From assembly GCA_001643675.2 (NCBI GenBank), contig LSRY02000013.1, positions 1,797,175 through 1,861,174 of the forward strand: a stretch of DNA of 64,000 nucleotides. Reading direction: 5' to 3'. Shown here piece by piece: positions 23,790 through 34,981 of this stretch. Every line of letters begins with the position of its first letter. Within the stretch, counting starts at the first letter, position 1. The position numbers and the translations under genes were made by a program. The notes beneath the pieces are model-generated. The model had not been told where the DNA came from. It worked only from the letters and a program-made list of their open reading frames with translations, and searched no databases. Origin of the DNA: Monocercomonoides exilis. Its lineage: Eukaryota > Preaxostyla > Oxymonadida > Polymastigidae.

Positions 23790-25198
23790 ATGCAGACAAC
23801 GAGTAGAATCAAAAGGTTTAATGGTTTGTGCTTGTTATTGCATTTGAATTCATGATTATTGTGATTTAATTTATTCTTTATTTATTTGAAGAATTGTTTT
23901 CTGGATTGGAAGATTGTGATGAAGATGAACAGAGAAAGAAAATAGGAGAAATGAATGAAATACTTGATGGAATGAATAAGGAAGAATTTGAATCTGTTTT
24001 CACAACAAGAATGTTCTACAAAATATGCAAAATGATTGAAGAAAAGAAACTATCAATAGAAAATGCAATTTTGCTGCTGAAGCATGTAGGATATTGCGAT
24101 GTGCTGAAAAATTTTTGGAATCCATTCGTTGAAAAATCTTTGTTGAACAAAAGATTCGAACAGATGATTTTTGAAGAGGAAGAGAAAAAAGAAAGAACGA
24201 ACGAAAAGCTTTTGATTGATCTTTGCGAATGCTATCTTTTGCTGAACGGGTGTGCTTCTTCAGAGTTGATTTCAATTTGTGTCCCTTGCCTTCTGGAAGC
24301 TGCATTGAAGAAAGATGAAAGCGAGGAGACCCGAAAAGAAAAGGAAATTGCTTTATTAGCTTTAAGTCACATTGACAGGCATTACGTATGAACATTGTTA
24401 TTTCCTTTTTGATATTATTGCTATTTTCTAATTTCTAATTAGTGTTTAAGGCAAGAACTATATTTGAAGGAAATAACAGAAATTATCAAAAATCATCAGG
24501 AGCATCGCAACCTAACGCAACTTGCCTATCAATCCGCTTGGTCATATTTGATATGCAGATCTTATTACTGCAAAAGCCTGGAAGATGTTGTTGTGAATGA
24601 GCTGCATTTTATACGAGAGTCAATCAGAGAACTGGAAGAGTTGTGGAAGAGTGTGGATTGGAAGAGAAAAGAAGAAGTAAATGGAAGAATAGAAGTGATG
24701 ATAATCAGGAGATGGCTCAATGAGGTTTATGATTTCTTCGATTCAAGCATGTTGTGGAACGAAGAATTTGCTGGACTCATTGGCAGCATTGTTCAAGTAT
24801 TTCGAGCAGCAAAAGGGAATAATGGAGTAATTTGCAATCTCTGCATTTATTCCTTGAGAAATGCATCAGAAAAGAGAGTTGTGAGAGTTGAAGACTTGTT
24901 GAAAAGTGGCGCTATTGATGCTGTTTTGGATGAGATGCAGCGACCGAAATTGTATGACAACATAGCGTATGAATGCTTTCAATTCTTTATGAATGTTTCG
25001 AAGAAATTGAAAGAAAAGACGGATAACAAAATGGAAGAAGTTAAAAGAAAGGCAACGAAAATGGAGACATTTGAAAAGCTGGAGGAAGAAGGATATGAAG
25101 ATACAATCGCATGCTTTCATAAAATATTTGAATTTATCAATAAAAAATATTATGATGATTTATCTTTGAGTATTTCAGATTATCTTGTGAATATTTGA
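23790..25198 (+). CDS. Helical-repeat family protein, member 3 (three exons, intact)
   Basis: Exon 1 is 23790-23823 (34 nt, starting ATGCAGACAACGAGTAG), exon 2 is 23892-24385 and exon 3 is 24443-25198, ending TGA. Together they give 427 residues. Intron 1 (23824-23891) has donor GTTTGT and a TTGAAG acceptor in phase 1. Intron 2 (24386-24442) has donor GTATGA and acceptor AATTAG in phase 0. The exon-1 model is supported by the in-frame join 'RFN|ELFSGLEDC' and by matching donors in other members. Motifs: LSIENAILLLKHVGYCDVLK, 'LLIDLCECYLLLNG', CVPCLLEAALKKDE, then HQEHRNLTQLAYQSAWSYLI, 'ELEELWKSVDWKRK', and EEEGYEDTIACFHKIFEFI. It is acidic and helical, with no signal peptide. 142 bp (24536-24677) are identical to member 4. 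Function is unknown. This is the most complete gene model of the family here. Confidence 0.85.
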
Positions 25199-25701
25199 GG
25201 AAATACACTGTATTTTGTAACTCTTTGTTTTCAGTTTTCTCATTTTTCATTCATTTCACAAAACGGTACAAAATTTTATTTTCATATGTTAAAGTGATTT
25301 ATTATCCAGATTCATCAAAATGAAGTGAAGAAATAACAACAAAAAAAAAATTCAGTTTTTTATTTACAAGTGAAAATAATTAAAATTATTAAAAATCATG
25401 AATTTCTCCATTTTCTTCTTTCTTTCACCAAAGTTCTTCCCAAAATGAATTCACAAATGGTTTTTATTTCAAATTCTTCATTCTTTCTTTTGATTGATTT
25501 TCTCAAAACAACCTCTTTTCAGCTCATTGGCAAAAAAAAGTTTTGTTATCTCAATTCTTCCTTTGTTTTCAAGGAATATCAGAAACCCTCAGAGAATGTT
25601 GAAAACACAACAAAAACAGCAAACAACGATGCTGATGCTGCTTCAAGTGAAGAGAAGCATTCAACCCAAACGCTTTCCTCTGCCCGTTTCCTCATTCTTC
25701 A
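25199..25701. other. AT-rich intergenic DNA
   Basis: 3' flank of family member 3. No gene is supported. Confidence 0.4.
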
Positions 25702-26325
25702 TCATTTCCATTTCCAAAAGTTAAAACAATCCGTTTGCAGCATCTGAAGGCAACAAAAAAATGTTAAATTTGAAAATCGGAGAAGAGGAAGAAATTCTGA
25801 TGGGAGTTTTGATGCATCCCTTGAAGATTGAGAGAAAAAGAGAAAGAGAGAAGAATTAAAATAAAAATCGAAATCGAATTGTTCATTTGAGTTGAAGGGC
25901 TTTTTGTGAAGATATTGAAATAAGAAATGTTTCTTGAATTGGAAGAAGAAAAGAAGAAAACAAAGATGATGGAAATAAAGTTGAGCATTCTGAATAATAG
26001 GAAGATAAAGACGAAGATGAAGAAGAGGAGGATGAAGAGGAGGAGGAAGAGGAGGAGGAGGAGAAGAAGAAGAAGAAAAAGAAGAAGAAGATAAAGATGT
26101 GTTGCTGGAGATGGAAGAAGAACGAGAATGAATAGTATAATGTTTGGGAGATGAATAACTTCCAACAGAGGAGGAAGAAGAGGAGGAAGAAGAAGATGAC
26201 GATAGAGATGATAATGATAATGATGATGACATAAAGCCAGACGAAGAAGAAGAAGAAGAAGAAGAAGAATTGTTGGAATTGGAAGAGCCTATATTTTTAT
26301 CAGGCGAAGAAACAGAAGAGGAAAT

Positions 26326-26364
<39 letters not shown>

Positions 26365-27500
26365 AGAAGAGGAAGAGGAAGAAGAAGAAGAAGAAGAATT
26401 TTTGAATGTTGTTTTCGATGCCTGCAAGGTGTTCATCACAAAGCAGCTCAAATGAAGAAAAGCTGTGAATTTTTCATATGAAAATGATGTTGACACAAAA
26501 ATGATGGATTGTTGAGACATTCGAAAAGATGTCCTTTCATTCTTTAACACATTTTCATCACGCTTACATCGCTGAAGAAAAGGAGGAGAGTTTTTTAATT
26601 GTCTGACGAACGCCTCATTTCCACAAGAGCATCTTCCTTGAGAAAACAAATGTTTTTGCCATTCATCTTCGTTCTGATGGAGCAGAAGCTGAAATGCGGC
26701 CAATTCCTTCCATATCTACAACGCCAATGTTTTTGGTCTCTGAAGAAGAAGAATACCAATTCATGAATTTTTTTCATTGCTTTTTGGTAGCAGAGTCGTC
26801 TTTGAAAAATTCCTTTTCCAATCTCTTTTCATCCGAAGCAAATGTATTTTGCAACCAATAATGCTCAATCATTCAAATTGAAAAGGATGAACAAAACGCA
26901 TCACCGAACTCTTATCAACCGCAAAGCCAGGCAGCTTGGCCAGTGCGAAACCTATTTTAATCGTGTTGCTTCAAATAATCCATTTTTTGATGGCCCATGA
27001 TGCTTTTGCAATTGAACCATCCAACCTTATTCTTCTGCCATTCAATTGGTTTTTTGTGAAGTATTGTAAATTATTTTTTGCTTGTTTTATCCATTTCTAT
27101 TTTGGAATTTTACACTTCTTTTGTCTTCAGCAATCACTTCAATCCTTTTGAATGAAATCGGAAGCTGCAAAATAAAACAACAAACGAGGCCCTTCAAGAA
27201 TGCAAACATTAGATGTTCTTTGGTATTCGACAAAAGAATCAAGAACTCAAAAAAGTCATGAAAAATTTCTTCTCAATCCTTTTGCTTGATTGCAGCTGCC
27301 TTCTCCCATCAAATTCCATTTCTATATCGTGAATAAATTCTGTTCCAAAAGGGGAAGAAACCAATTTCATGGAGCATCATGAATCGAATGGCAATTCTCC
27401 ATTTGTTTTTAATGAATATTTGTTGGTTTGATCAGCAAGAAACAAAAAACAGGCTTTTCTTGCCTCGCTCAGCCAAATCAGGCTGCTTTCATAGAAATCG
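25702..27500 (-). pseudogene. Decayed gene with polyserine-coding tracts
   Basis: The minus strand has a 333-codon open frame (25702-26703) whose first ~100 residues look like genuine protein (AAFQLLLHQNEDEWQKHLF, GRCSCGNEAFVRQLKN, LQRCKRDENVLKNERTSF). It is followed by long polyserine encoded by (CTT/TCC)n. Further protein-like pieces lie upstream on the same strand: MIEHYWLQNTFASDEKRLEK and EFFKDDSATKKQ (about 26790-26875), and WLSEARKACFLFLADQTNKY (about 27410-27470). Stops interrupt these upstream pieces. The family is not recognised. The polyserine run may be microsatellite expansion inside a dead gene rather than a functional linker. Confidence 0.4.
26022..26400 (+). repeat. GAA/GAG triplet-rich low-complexity DNA
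   Basis: Interrupted purine triplet repeats, densest at 26036-26095, 26166-26205, 26240-26272 and 26310-26399. They encode polyserine on the minus strand. Confidence 0.85.
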
Positions 27501-27651
27501 TTTCCAAATCTTTATTTAAAAGGTAAAACAATTGGGATAGATACAGTAACCTTCTCAATTTGTGGGTCATCATCGATGTTTGATATTTATTTGATTTTTC
27601 TTTATTATAAGGGATATTCTTTGCTAATAGATTGCACTTTAAATAAACAGA

Positions 27652-29080
27652 ATGGAAGAATTCATTGATGATAAAATAGAAGACGGAAATCGAGAGATGG
27701 CCCCAAATGAAAAGTTTTCAAGTTTGTTCATTTTAACAGACTTTTTTTTGAAAGCACAATGGTTTTTATCATTGGAATAAAATTTTTTTCTTCAGAATTA
27801 CTTGAGGAATTGAAAAGCTGCAGCGTTTCAGAACAAAAAGAGAAAATTGAAGAAATGAATGAACTAATGGAAGAGATGGGTGAAGAAGAATTCAAATCTG
27901 TTTTCACAAAAGAGTGGTTCAATGAAATGGACAAAATGATTGAAGAAAAGATATTATCATGGGAAAACGCAATTTTGTTGTTGAAACATGTTGGATATTG
28001 CCAAACGCTGAAATGCTTTTTTGATTTTGCATTTAAAGATTCTTTTTTGAGCAATCGATTTCAGGAAATGATCATTGAAGAAAAGATGATGATAGAAGAA
28101 AAGGATGAAAAGCTTCTGGTTGATCTCTGCGAATGCTATTTGTTGTCGAACAGATGGCCTTCACCTGAAATGTCTTCAATAATTGTACCTTGCCTTCTGA
28201 AAGTTGCCTCTAAGAAAGAGGAAGATGAGGAAACGCAAAAAGAAGTGGAAATGGCGCTGCTGGCTTTGAGCAATATTGGATATTGGGTTAGAGAACCTTT
28301 TTCAATTTTGATATTTATGTATATTTTTCTGATTTTCATAAGGCAGTTGAACAAAAATTGCATCTGAATGAGATCAAAACGATCATCGAATATCATCAGG
28401 AGCATCACAACCTCACCCGACTTGCCTATCAATTAGCTTGGTCATATTTGATATGCAGATCTTATTACTGCAAAAGCCTGGAAGATGTTGTTGTGAATGA
28501 GCTGCATTTTATACGAGAGTCAATCAGAGAACTGGAAGAGTTGTGGAAGAGTGTGGATTGGAAGAGAAAAGAAGAAGAGATGGGGAAAACAGAAAGGAAA
28601 ACAATGGATATTATTTCGAGGTGGATCGGCTTCATTCATCATTTCTTTAACAGATTTCATTTGGAGAATGAAGAATATGTTGGACTTTTTAGCTGCCAAG
28701 TTGACGTGTTTCGAGCATCAAGAGATAATCACGATGAAATAGGCAAGAAATGCGTGATTTTATTTAATGAATCAGCAAATAATTTGACCGTGAAAGTTGA
28801 TGACTTGCTGAAAAGTGGTGCCATTGATGTAATTTTGGAGGAGTTACATCGACCAACGTTGAATAAAGGTTTGGCATTTGAAAGCTTGAAATTTTTTTAT
28901 AGGCTTTCATTGCGTTTCAAAGGAAAGGAGGATGATGAAATGGAAGAAGCGAAAAGAAAAGAGTTGAAAAGGAAAATGCTTGAAAAAATGGAAGAAAAGG
29001 GAGTCGAAGATAACATTATTAACTTTCAAATATCGTTGAAATTCTTTTATGCTAAAGATGACGGATTCTTTCATGTTTGA
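27652..29080 (+). CDS. Helical-repeat family protein, member 4 (three exons, mosaic)
   Basis: Exon 1 is 27652-27721 (70 nt, MEEFIDDKIEDGNREMAPNE...), exon 2 is 27796-28286 and exon 3 is 28343-29080 (TGA), giving 432 residues. Intron 1 has donor GTTTGT and acceptor CTTCAG in phase 1. Intron 2 has the less common donor GTTAGA and acceptor CATAAG in phase 0. The joins read 'EKFS|KLLEELKSC' and 'NIGYW|AVEQKLHLNEIK'. Family motifs: LSWENAILLLKHVGYCQTLK, 'LLVDLCECYLLS', 'YHQEHHNLTRLAYQLAWSYL' and MEEKGVEDNIINFQ. It is a visible mosaic. 290 bp of exon 2 (27855-28144) are identical to member 5, which lies inverted downstream. 142 bp of exon 3 (28436-28577) are identical to member 3. The rest differs from both. 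It ends convergently with member 5, about 570 bp away. Function is unknown. Confidence 0.85.
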
Positions 29081-29652
29081 ATATTTCACACCTTCTTTTA
29101 AAGGCTTGAGGAAACGAAAAGCTTTGTATTTTGTAACTCAATTTTTTAATTTTTCTTTTTTCAACATTTCATCAAAATAGAAAACAACCGAATATTATTT
29201 TCAACGTATACATACATTGTTGTTTGTTCGTTTCTCGTTATTTAATTGACAAATATCTCAAAAAATGAAAAAATTAACAATAAAATTGGAAGTTCATCAA
29301 TCCATTTTTAAAGATAAATTTAAAAGTTATTTTTTTTCACGATTTATTGTGTTATCAGGATGAAAATGAAATTTGTCTTTTCATCTCGAAATAAAATGTT
29401 TCTGATAAAAAGAATAATGAACGAACAAAAATTCCTAATTCATATTGCACTAATATTTTATCCCTTCGATATATTTTTCAAACAAAAGCCAATTCCTTTG
29501 AAAATTATTAATGGTTGTATCATTTCCTTTTGCAGAATTCTCTGTTAAAAAAATCCTCAAAAAGTTCTTCAAAGGATAGCATTCCATTTTGCGAAATGAT
29601 GAAAAAATATAAAAATACTTTTGAGTTGCAAAATAAATAACATCTCATTTTC
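29081..29652. other. AT-rich intergenic DNA between convergent family members
   Basis: 3' flanks of members 4 and 5. Nothing else recognised. Confidence 0.5.
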
Positions 29653-31103
29653 TCAAACATAAACAAAATAATCAAAAATATTCAACGATAGTTGATAATA
29701 AAATTGTGCGCTAAAAAAACCAAATAATTCGTGAAAGCTTGTGATGGTGTCTTCGTATCCTTCTTCTTCCATCTTTTCAAGCACTTTCCTTTTTGCTTCC
29801 TTTCTTTTCTCTTCCTTCATTTTGTCTTTCTCCTTTTCTTTCGCTCTCCTTGAAATACTAAAAAAGAAGTCCAAGCTATGATATTCAATATTTTTATTCA
29901 ATGTTTGGCGATGAATCTCCTCCAAAACGACATCAATTGCTCTTCCTTTCAGCAAGTCTTCAACCCTCACATTTCCATTTTCTGTTGCATTTCTTAATGA
30001 ACAAATGCACCAATTGCTAATTTCTTTGTTATTTTCTCTTGCTGCTCGACACACATGAGCAACGCTGCCTATAAGCTCAGCAAATTCTTCTTTCCATAAT
30101 CGGAAAAGGCGAAAGAAAATCCCCAATGCATGAAGCCATCTCCCGATTATCAGCACTTCTTTCTCTTCTTTTTTGCTCATTTCCTCTTCTTTCTTCTTCC
30201 AATTCATCCACTTTGCCAGCTCTTCCAGTTCTCTTATTGCCTCTCTTTCGAAATGCACCTCATTCACAATAACATGTTCAAGACTATGATCGAAGTGTGA
30301 CCTGTTTAAAAAAAACTTCCAAGCAGATTGATAGGCAATTCGTGTCAGATTGTGATGTTCCTGATGATATTCGATGATCTCCTTGATCTCATTGATATAC
30401 AGTTCTTTTCGCATATTCTAATCAGAATTAAAAAAATAACAAATAACATCAAAAAGGAAATAGCAATGCCCATACGTAACTCCGAAAATTGCTCAAAGCC
30501 AATAAAGCCATTTCCACTTCTTTTTGTGATTCCTCATTTTCTTCTTTCTTCAATGCAACTTTCAAAAGACAGGGTACAATTATTGAATCCATTTCAGATG
30601 AAGGCCATCCATTCAATAACAAATAGCATTCGCAGAGATCAACCAGAAGCTTTTCATCCTTTTCTTCTATCATCATCTTTTCTTCAATGATCATTTCCTG
30701 AAATCGATTGCTCAAAAAAGAATCTTTAAATGCAAAATCAAAAAAGCATTTCAGCGTTTGGCAATATCCAACATGTTTCAACAACAAAATTGCGTTTTCC
30801 CATGATAATATCTTTTCTTCAATCATTTTGTCCATTTCATTGAACCACTCTTTTGTGAAAACAGATTTGAATTCTTCTTCACCCATCTCTTCCATTAGTT
30901 CATTCATATCTTCAATTTTCTGTCTTTGCTCATCTGTTGAGCAATGCTCAAGCTCACAAAGCAATTCTTCAAAAGGCATTCAAAAAATTCAAAAATTTGT
31001 TCAAAATTGTTCAATCAAAATAAAAGAGCATACTAGCAAACTTTTCATTCAAAGGCATCTCTTTGTTTCTTCGATCAATCTCATCGTCGTAAGATGTTTT
31101 CAT
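29653..31103 (-). CDS. Helical-repeat family protein, member 5 (three exons, intact)
   Basis: Exon 1 is 31034-31103 (70 nt, MKTSYDDEIDRRNKEMPLNE...; an alternative ATG lies 9 nt upstream at 31112). Exon 2 is 30476-30966 (491 bp) and exon 3 is 29653-30417 (255 codons including stop), giving 441 residues. Intron 1 (30967-31033) has donor GTATGC and acceptor TTGAAG. Intron 2 (30418-30475) has donor GTATGG and acceptor GATTAG. I chose the 31103 start because it makes exon 1 exactly 70 nt, as in members 4 and 6. Motifs: 'LSWENAILLLKHVG', 'LLVDLCECYLLLNGW', 'EYHQEHHNLTRIAYQSAW', 'LEELAKWMNWKKKEE', MEEEGYEDTITSFHELFGFF. Positions 30618-30907 are identical to 27855-28144 in inverted orientation. Function is unknown. 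Lack of a signal peptide suggests an intracellular location. Confidence 0.85.
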
Positions 31104-31859
31104 TCGTTTCATATATTAATATTCTCTTTTTGTTCAAAATTTGTTTTTATCTCAAAAAATAAAAATGATATGCAAGAATCGATGATGATCGAGCAAAACA
31201 AAAAGTCTTCATACAAACGATTTAATTTTTGCTTAATAAAAAGAAATGAAAAAGATATTGCGAAGAAGCCTCAAGGATTAGCTTGTGAAAGCAAAAAAAG
31301 AATAGCCTTTGTTTTTTGATCATAACCAACATATTATTTGAAAGATATTGTTTTTCTTTCTTTTTTTTTTTTCTTTTTTTTAAGGCTGTTGAAAGAGCCA
31401 GGAATTAGTTATCTTTGAAGAAGAAAAAGAAAAGTGGGAAAGGAAAAATTAAGACTGACAGATGAAATTCAAAATATTTAAAATAAAACTGATATTGGGC
31501 TTTGATATTGAACAATTATTAGAAAAGATGATTTTTGTGAAAAAAGGAAATAGAAGGCTGAAAATGTGGAAGAGAGAAAAAGAAAAGATGAATCGACACA
31601 TGTTCTCTTACTTTTTGTTGGAAAGATAAAGAGGATAGAGTTGAAAGAGAAAGGGATTTTGAGGCTATTGCCCAGTGGAAAAAGGCACAAAAGGAAAATG
31701 CAAAAGCCTGAAAGAGAGATCTTCAACAAAACTATCTGTTTTTAATAATCATTTTTCTTTTTCGTCAATTTCTTCCTTCAATCATCTCATTCAATTCAAA
31801 TATCATTAATCCCATCATCGTCTGTTTCTTCTTCTATTCTTTCTCTTCCATTTCTTTTA
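31104..31859. other. Intergenic AT-rich DNA
   Basis: 5' flank of family member 5, then A/T-rich sequence with a T/C-rich run at 31350-31381. No gene supported. Confidence 0.45.
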
Positions 31860-32690
31860 TTTATTCATTTTCCGCTTCTTCAACTAAGTCAGTGCTCCGA
31901 ACAGCTCCATTGTCCCTATCCTTGAGAAAGTTTGAGAAGAAAACATCAAGGGATGTGTTGTATTCATTGTCAACATCACCTGCGATTGACTCTTCTGATG
32001 CGTCAGTGGCAGAGGCGTCATACACTTCTTCATCAATGATGGGCGGCATCGAGAGGTGGATACCGATTGTGGCGCTTGAGGAAGCTGTGGTGTTTGCGCC
32101 GCACATGCCGCTGTCGCTGCAGCTGCTGCGGGGATATATTGTGGCAAAGCTGTTTGCGCTGTTTGGGGGTGTTGTGTGTTCGTACGATGTGGTGCTTTCG
32201 GTGATGCTTTCTGTTCAGCTGGTAGTTCAACTTCCGTTACTTGCAATGTCAGTGGGCAAAAAGTCGGGGAGAAAGCGGGTCTTTTGTGTGAAAGTGTGAA
32301 TGCATTCCCGAAGATCTATGATCCGTTTGACCTGACGTTGCTGCATTCTGCGATAACGCGGCTGATGCCGTGATCTCCGCAGTTGAGGCGTGTGGTGGTG
32401 AAGCTGGACGACGAAGTGATGGGGCGAGGGGTTGCAGTGTGCTAAGTTTGGGAGATTGTGGAGAAGGGGACGGAGGCTGCGGGGACGAGTATGGAGAATG
32501 TGGTTCTGTCTCCAGCAGCAATTGCGCTGGATGAGTTGGAGGAGCGAGAAAAGGTGGAGGAAAAAGTTGAGAAGCAGAGAAGCAAAGAAAAAAAAGAAGA
32601 GAGATGGGAAGAAGAAGAAGAAGAAAAATGAAAAAGATTTCAAAAAGAGGAAATTTAAGCGAGCAGATGATTGGAGAAGAAAACGAAGAT
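31860..32690 (+). pseudogene. Decayed acidic-tail gene, paralog of 16230-17066
   Basis: Plus-strand pieces: MMGGIERWIPIVALEEAVVF, APHMPLSLQLLRGYIVAKLF and ALFGGVVCSYDVVLSVMLSV (one frame, to 32299). Then in another frame FDLTLLHSAITRLMP, a stop, LRRVVVKLDDEVMGRGVAVC, a stop, and VWEIVEKGTEAAGTSMENVV with a Glu/Lys/Arg tail. The motif order matches the minus-strand fragment at 16.2-17.1 kb ('DIERWLQIVV', 'MRVVVKWKKEVMRRMAAVC', 'DIVEKELEKGMEAA'), which proves homology. At least one frameshift and two nonsense codons show decay. It is locally GC-richer than its surroundings, as expected for former coding DNA. The family is unknown to me. Confidence 0.55.
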
Positions 32691-33692
32691 GATCAGAGGT
32701 GATTGAGCAACATCTGGGCAGGAATTAAAGTGAGGAAGAGATACAGAGGCTAGAAATGAAACTCTTTCCTTATTTTCACAGCAAACACACTAAAATCCAT
32801 TGAAAAGCCAATTTGCCTCAGAGGCGGTTAGAAGTGTTGCATTCTTTGAAAGTATTTCATCTAATCCTCACATTGCCCTCATCAGCACAGACAGACAACT
32901 TTCACAGCCTCCTTCCATTTGTTCTCTTTGACTTTGTCAACTTCAAATCACAGAAATGCTCATTTGATTGAAAAGACGCCAAACTAAATTTTTAGTTTGA
33001 TTGGCAAATTCTTAAAACAAAACAAGGTTAGTTGAATTTATCTTTTCTAAAAATAATTTTTGAATAAGCAAAAATTGATTTGTTAATTTAATAAAAATTA
33101 AAAGAGGAAGAAAAAATAATTAATAATTCAGAAAAAAAGGAAATAAGTCAAAAGAAAAATACAATAAAAAATTTCAAAGTAATTGTAAAAATAATTGTAA
33201 AAAATGAAAAAATGAAGTTAAAAACAATTTGAAAAAAAATATAAAATATTCAGAAAATAAGAAAAAAAAATTAATAAATAAAAATAAAAATTGTTATGAA
33301 CAGCTTCAAATGTTCTGCTAAAATGAAAAAACAATCAAAAGCAAATCGAAAGGAGATCAAAATGAAATTTGTTTGAAGCATGTTCAAATATTTATTGAAA
33401 GAGAAAAAGTAATTCTTAAGAAAAAAAGAAAAAGTCAAGAATTAAGATATGTTGCTAAAAAGCCTTTATTTACACACATGCAAATCTGTTGGTTCGTTTG
33501 TTCAATGCTTCAGAAATAATATCTTCAATGCAAATGATTCAATCACTCTTGCGGAATTATCAGTCTTCTTCCATTTCTGGCGCATCTATTTCGACACTCA
33601 TCATCATGCTTCCACCTCCAGCTGCAATACATCATTTCATTCGTAGCGGCAAGGTATCTCGTTTCAACTTGTAAATCCGCATATTTCCTTCC
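32691..33692. other. Very AT-rich intergenic DNA
   Basis: 33000-33430 consists largely of A-rich low-complexity sequence. No gene is supported. A small plus-strand open stretch at 33449-33674 is not convincing. Confidence 0.5.
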
Positions 33693-34981
33693 CTATTCGA
33701 CCCTTATCGCCAAGTGCATTGCTTTTCCACTCTTATTCTGGTGTTTCTTTAATATTTCCTTGATCAAATCCATTTTCTCTTTCATTCCTTCATCAACATC
33801 ACCAGCTTCATAAGTGCAAATTAGCTCATCACATTTCATCCATTCTGGAATCTCATTCCCAACATATCTTTCCCAATAATCTGCCATCCTTTTTCCATCC
33901 CTGTCCGCAACCCGATTGTCATGTCTCATCCATTCTGGAGGTTCAGTTTCAGTAAACTGAATCCATTGCATCGCCATTGTTCGCCCAGGCATATCGGCAA
34001 GTTTGTTGCCATGCCTCATCCACTCAGGTGGCTCTGTCTTGACTTCTTGAATCCACTTCACCGCCATCGTCAAGCCATAACAGTTTACAAGTGTAGCATC
34101 GTGTCTCATCCATTCTGGAGGCTCTGTTTGAATAAACTGAATCCAATTCATGGCCATTGTGTTCCCATTCTTATTGGCAAGTTTAATATCGTGTCTCATC
34201 CATTCTGGAGGCTCTGTTTGAATATGTTCAATCCAAAGCATGGCCATTGTCAATCCATTCTTGTTGGTAAATGTAATGCCATGTCTCATCCAAGTTGGTG
34301 GGTTTGTCTTCACATTTGAAATCCACAGCATGGGCATTGTTTCTCCTTTCTTATTTCCAAGCGTAATCCCGTGCCTCATCCACCCCAGTGGGTCTGTTTT
34401 AACAAACTGAATCCACTTCATCGCCATTGTTTCACCATTGTTATCTTTTTTTGCAATTTCATGCCTTATTGATAAAGGTGGTTCTGTTTTGACTTCCTTT
34501 ATCCAATACATGGCTATTGTTTTTCCTCTATTATCGCCAATTGCAATGTTGTGTCTCATCCAGTCTGGAGGTTCCGTTTTTTTCTCTTCAATCCACTTCA
34601 TCGACAATGTCCTACCTTCCTTGGTGCCTTGTGTGCTATCCATTATCATCCATAGTGGTGGTTCTTTTTTAACTTCCTCAATCCAATTCATCGCCATCGT
34701 TTTTCCATATTTATCTGCAACCCTATTGTCGTGTCTCATCCATTCCGGAGGTTCTGTTTTAATATTTTCTATCATATCATTGCCATTGTGTATTCATCTT
34801 TATCCTTTAGTGTAATGTCATTTCGAATTTCTAATGGAGGAACTGCACTTTTCTGAATGATCCATCGCAATGCTTCTGTTCTTCCTTTTTCATCCTTTAA
34901 CAAAGGATCACAATTCATATTTTTCATGTCTGTTTTATTTTCTATTTTTCCACTCAATTCTTCGGATTCGTTTTTTGTCAT
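33693..34981 (-). pseudogene. Tandem 33-residue repeat protein (WMRHD/TMAMxWI repeats) with one frameshift
   Basis: Reading leftwards from 34981, a 69-codon N-terminal frame contains the first repeats (DPLLKDEKGRTEALRWIIQK, then DITLKDKDEYTMAM). It stops at 34772. The next frame (34775 to 33693, 360 codons) carries about ten more units of 33 residues with consensus 'TEPPEWMRHDxxLxDKxGxTMAMxWI', ending in a charged non-repeat tail (MKEKMDLIKEILKKHQNKSG). Inserting one G in the ATATGATAG at the joint would restore a TGG codon exactly where every other unit has Trp. The break is therefore a single-base deletion or a sequencing error. The roughly 33-residue period and 'DxxGxTxxM' core resemble degenerate ankyrin-like repeats of parasitic and commensal protists. 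Function is probably protein binding. If the deletion is real the gene is dead. Confidence 0.75.

Noticed and set aside
33921-34319. Plus-strand ORF with repeats 'MSHPFWRL'
   Set aside because: Antisense reading of the WMRHD repeat gene.
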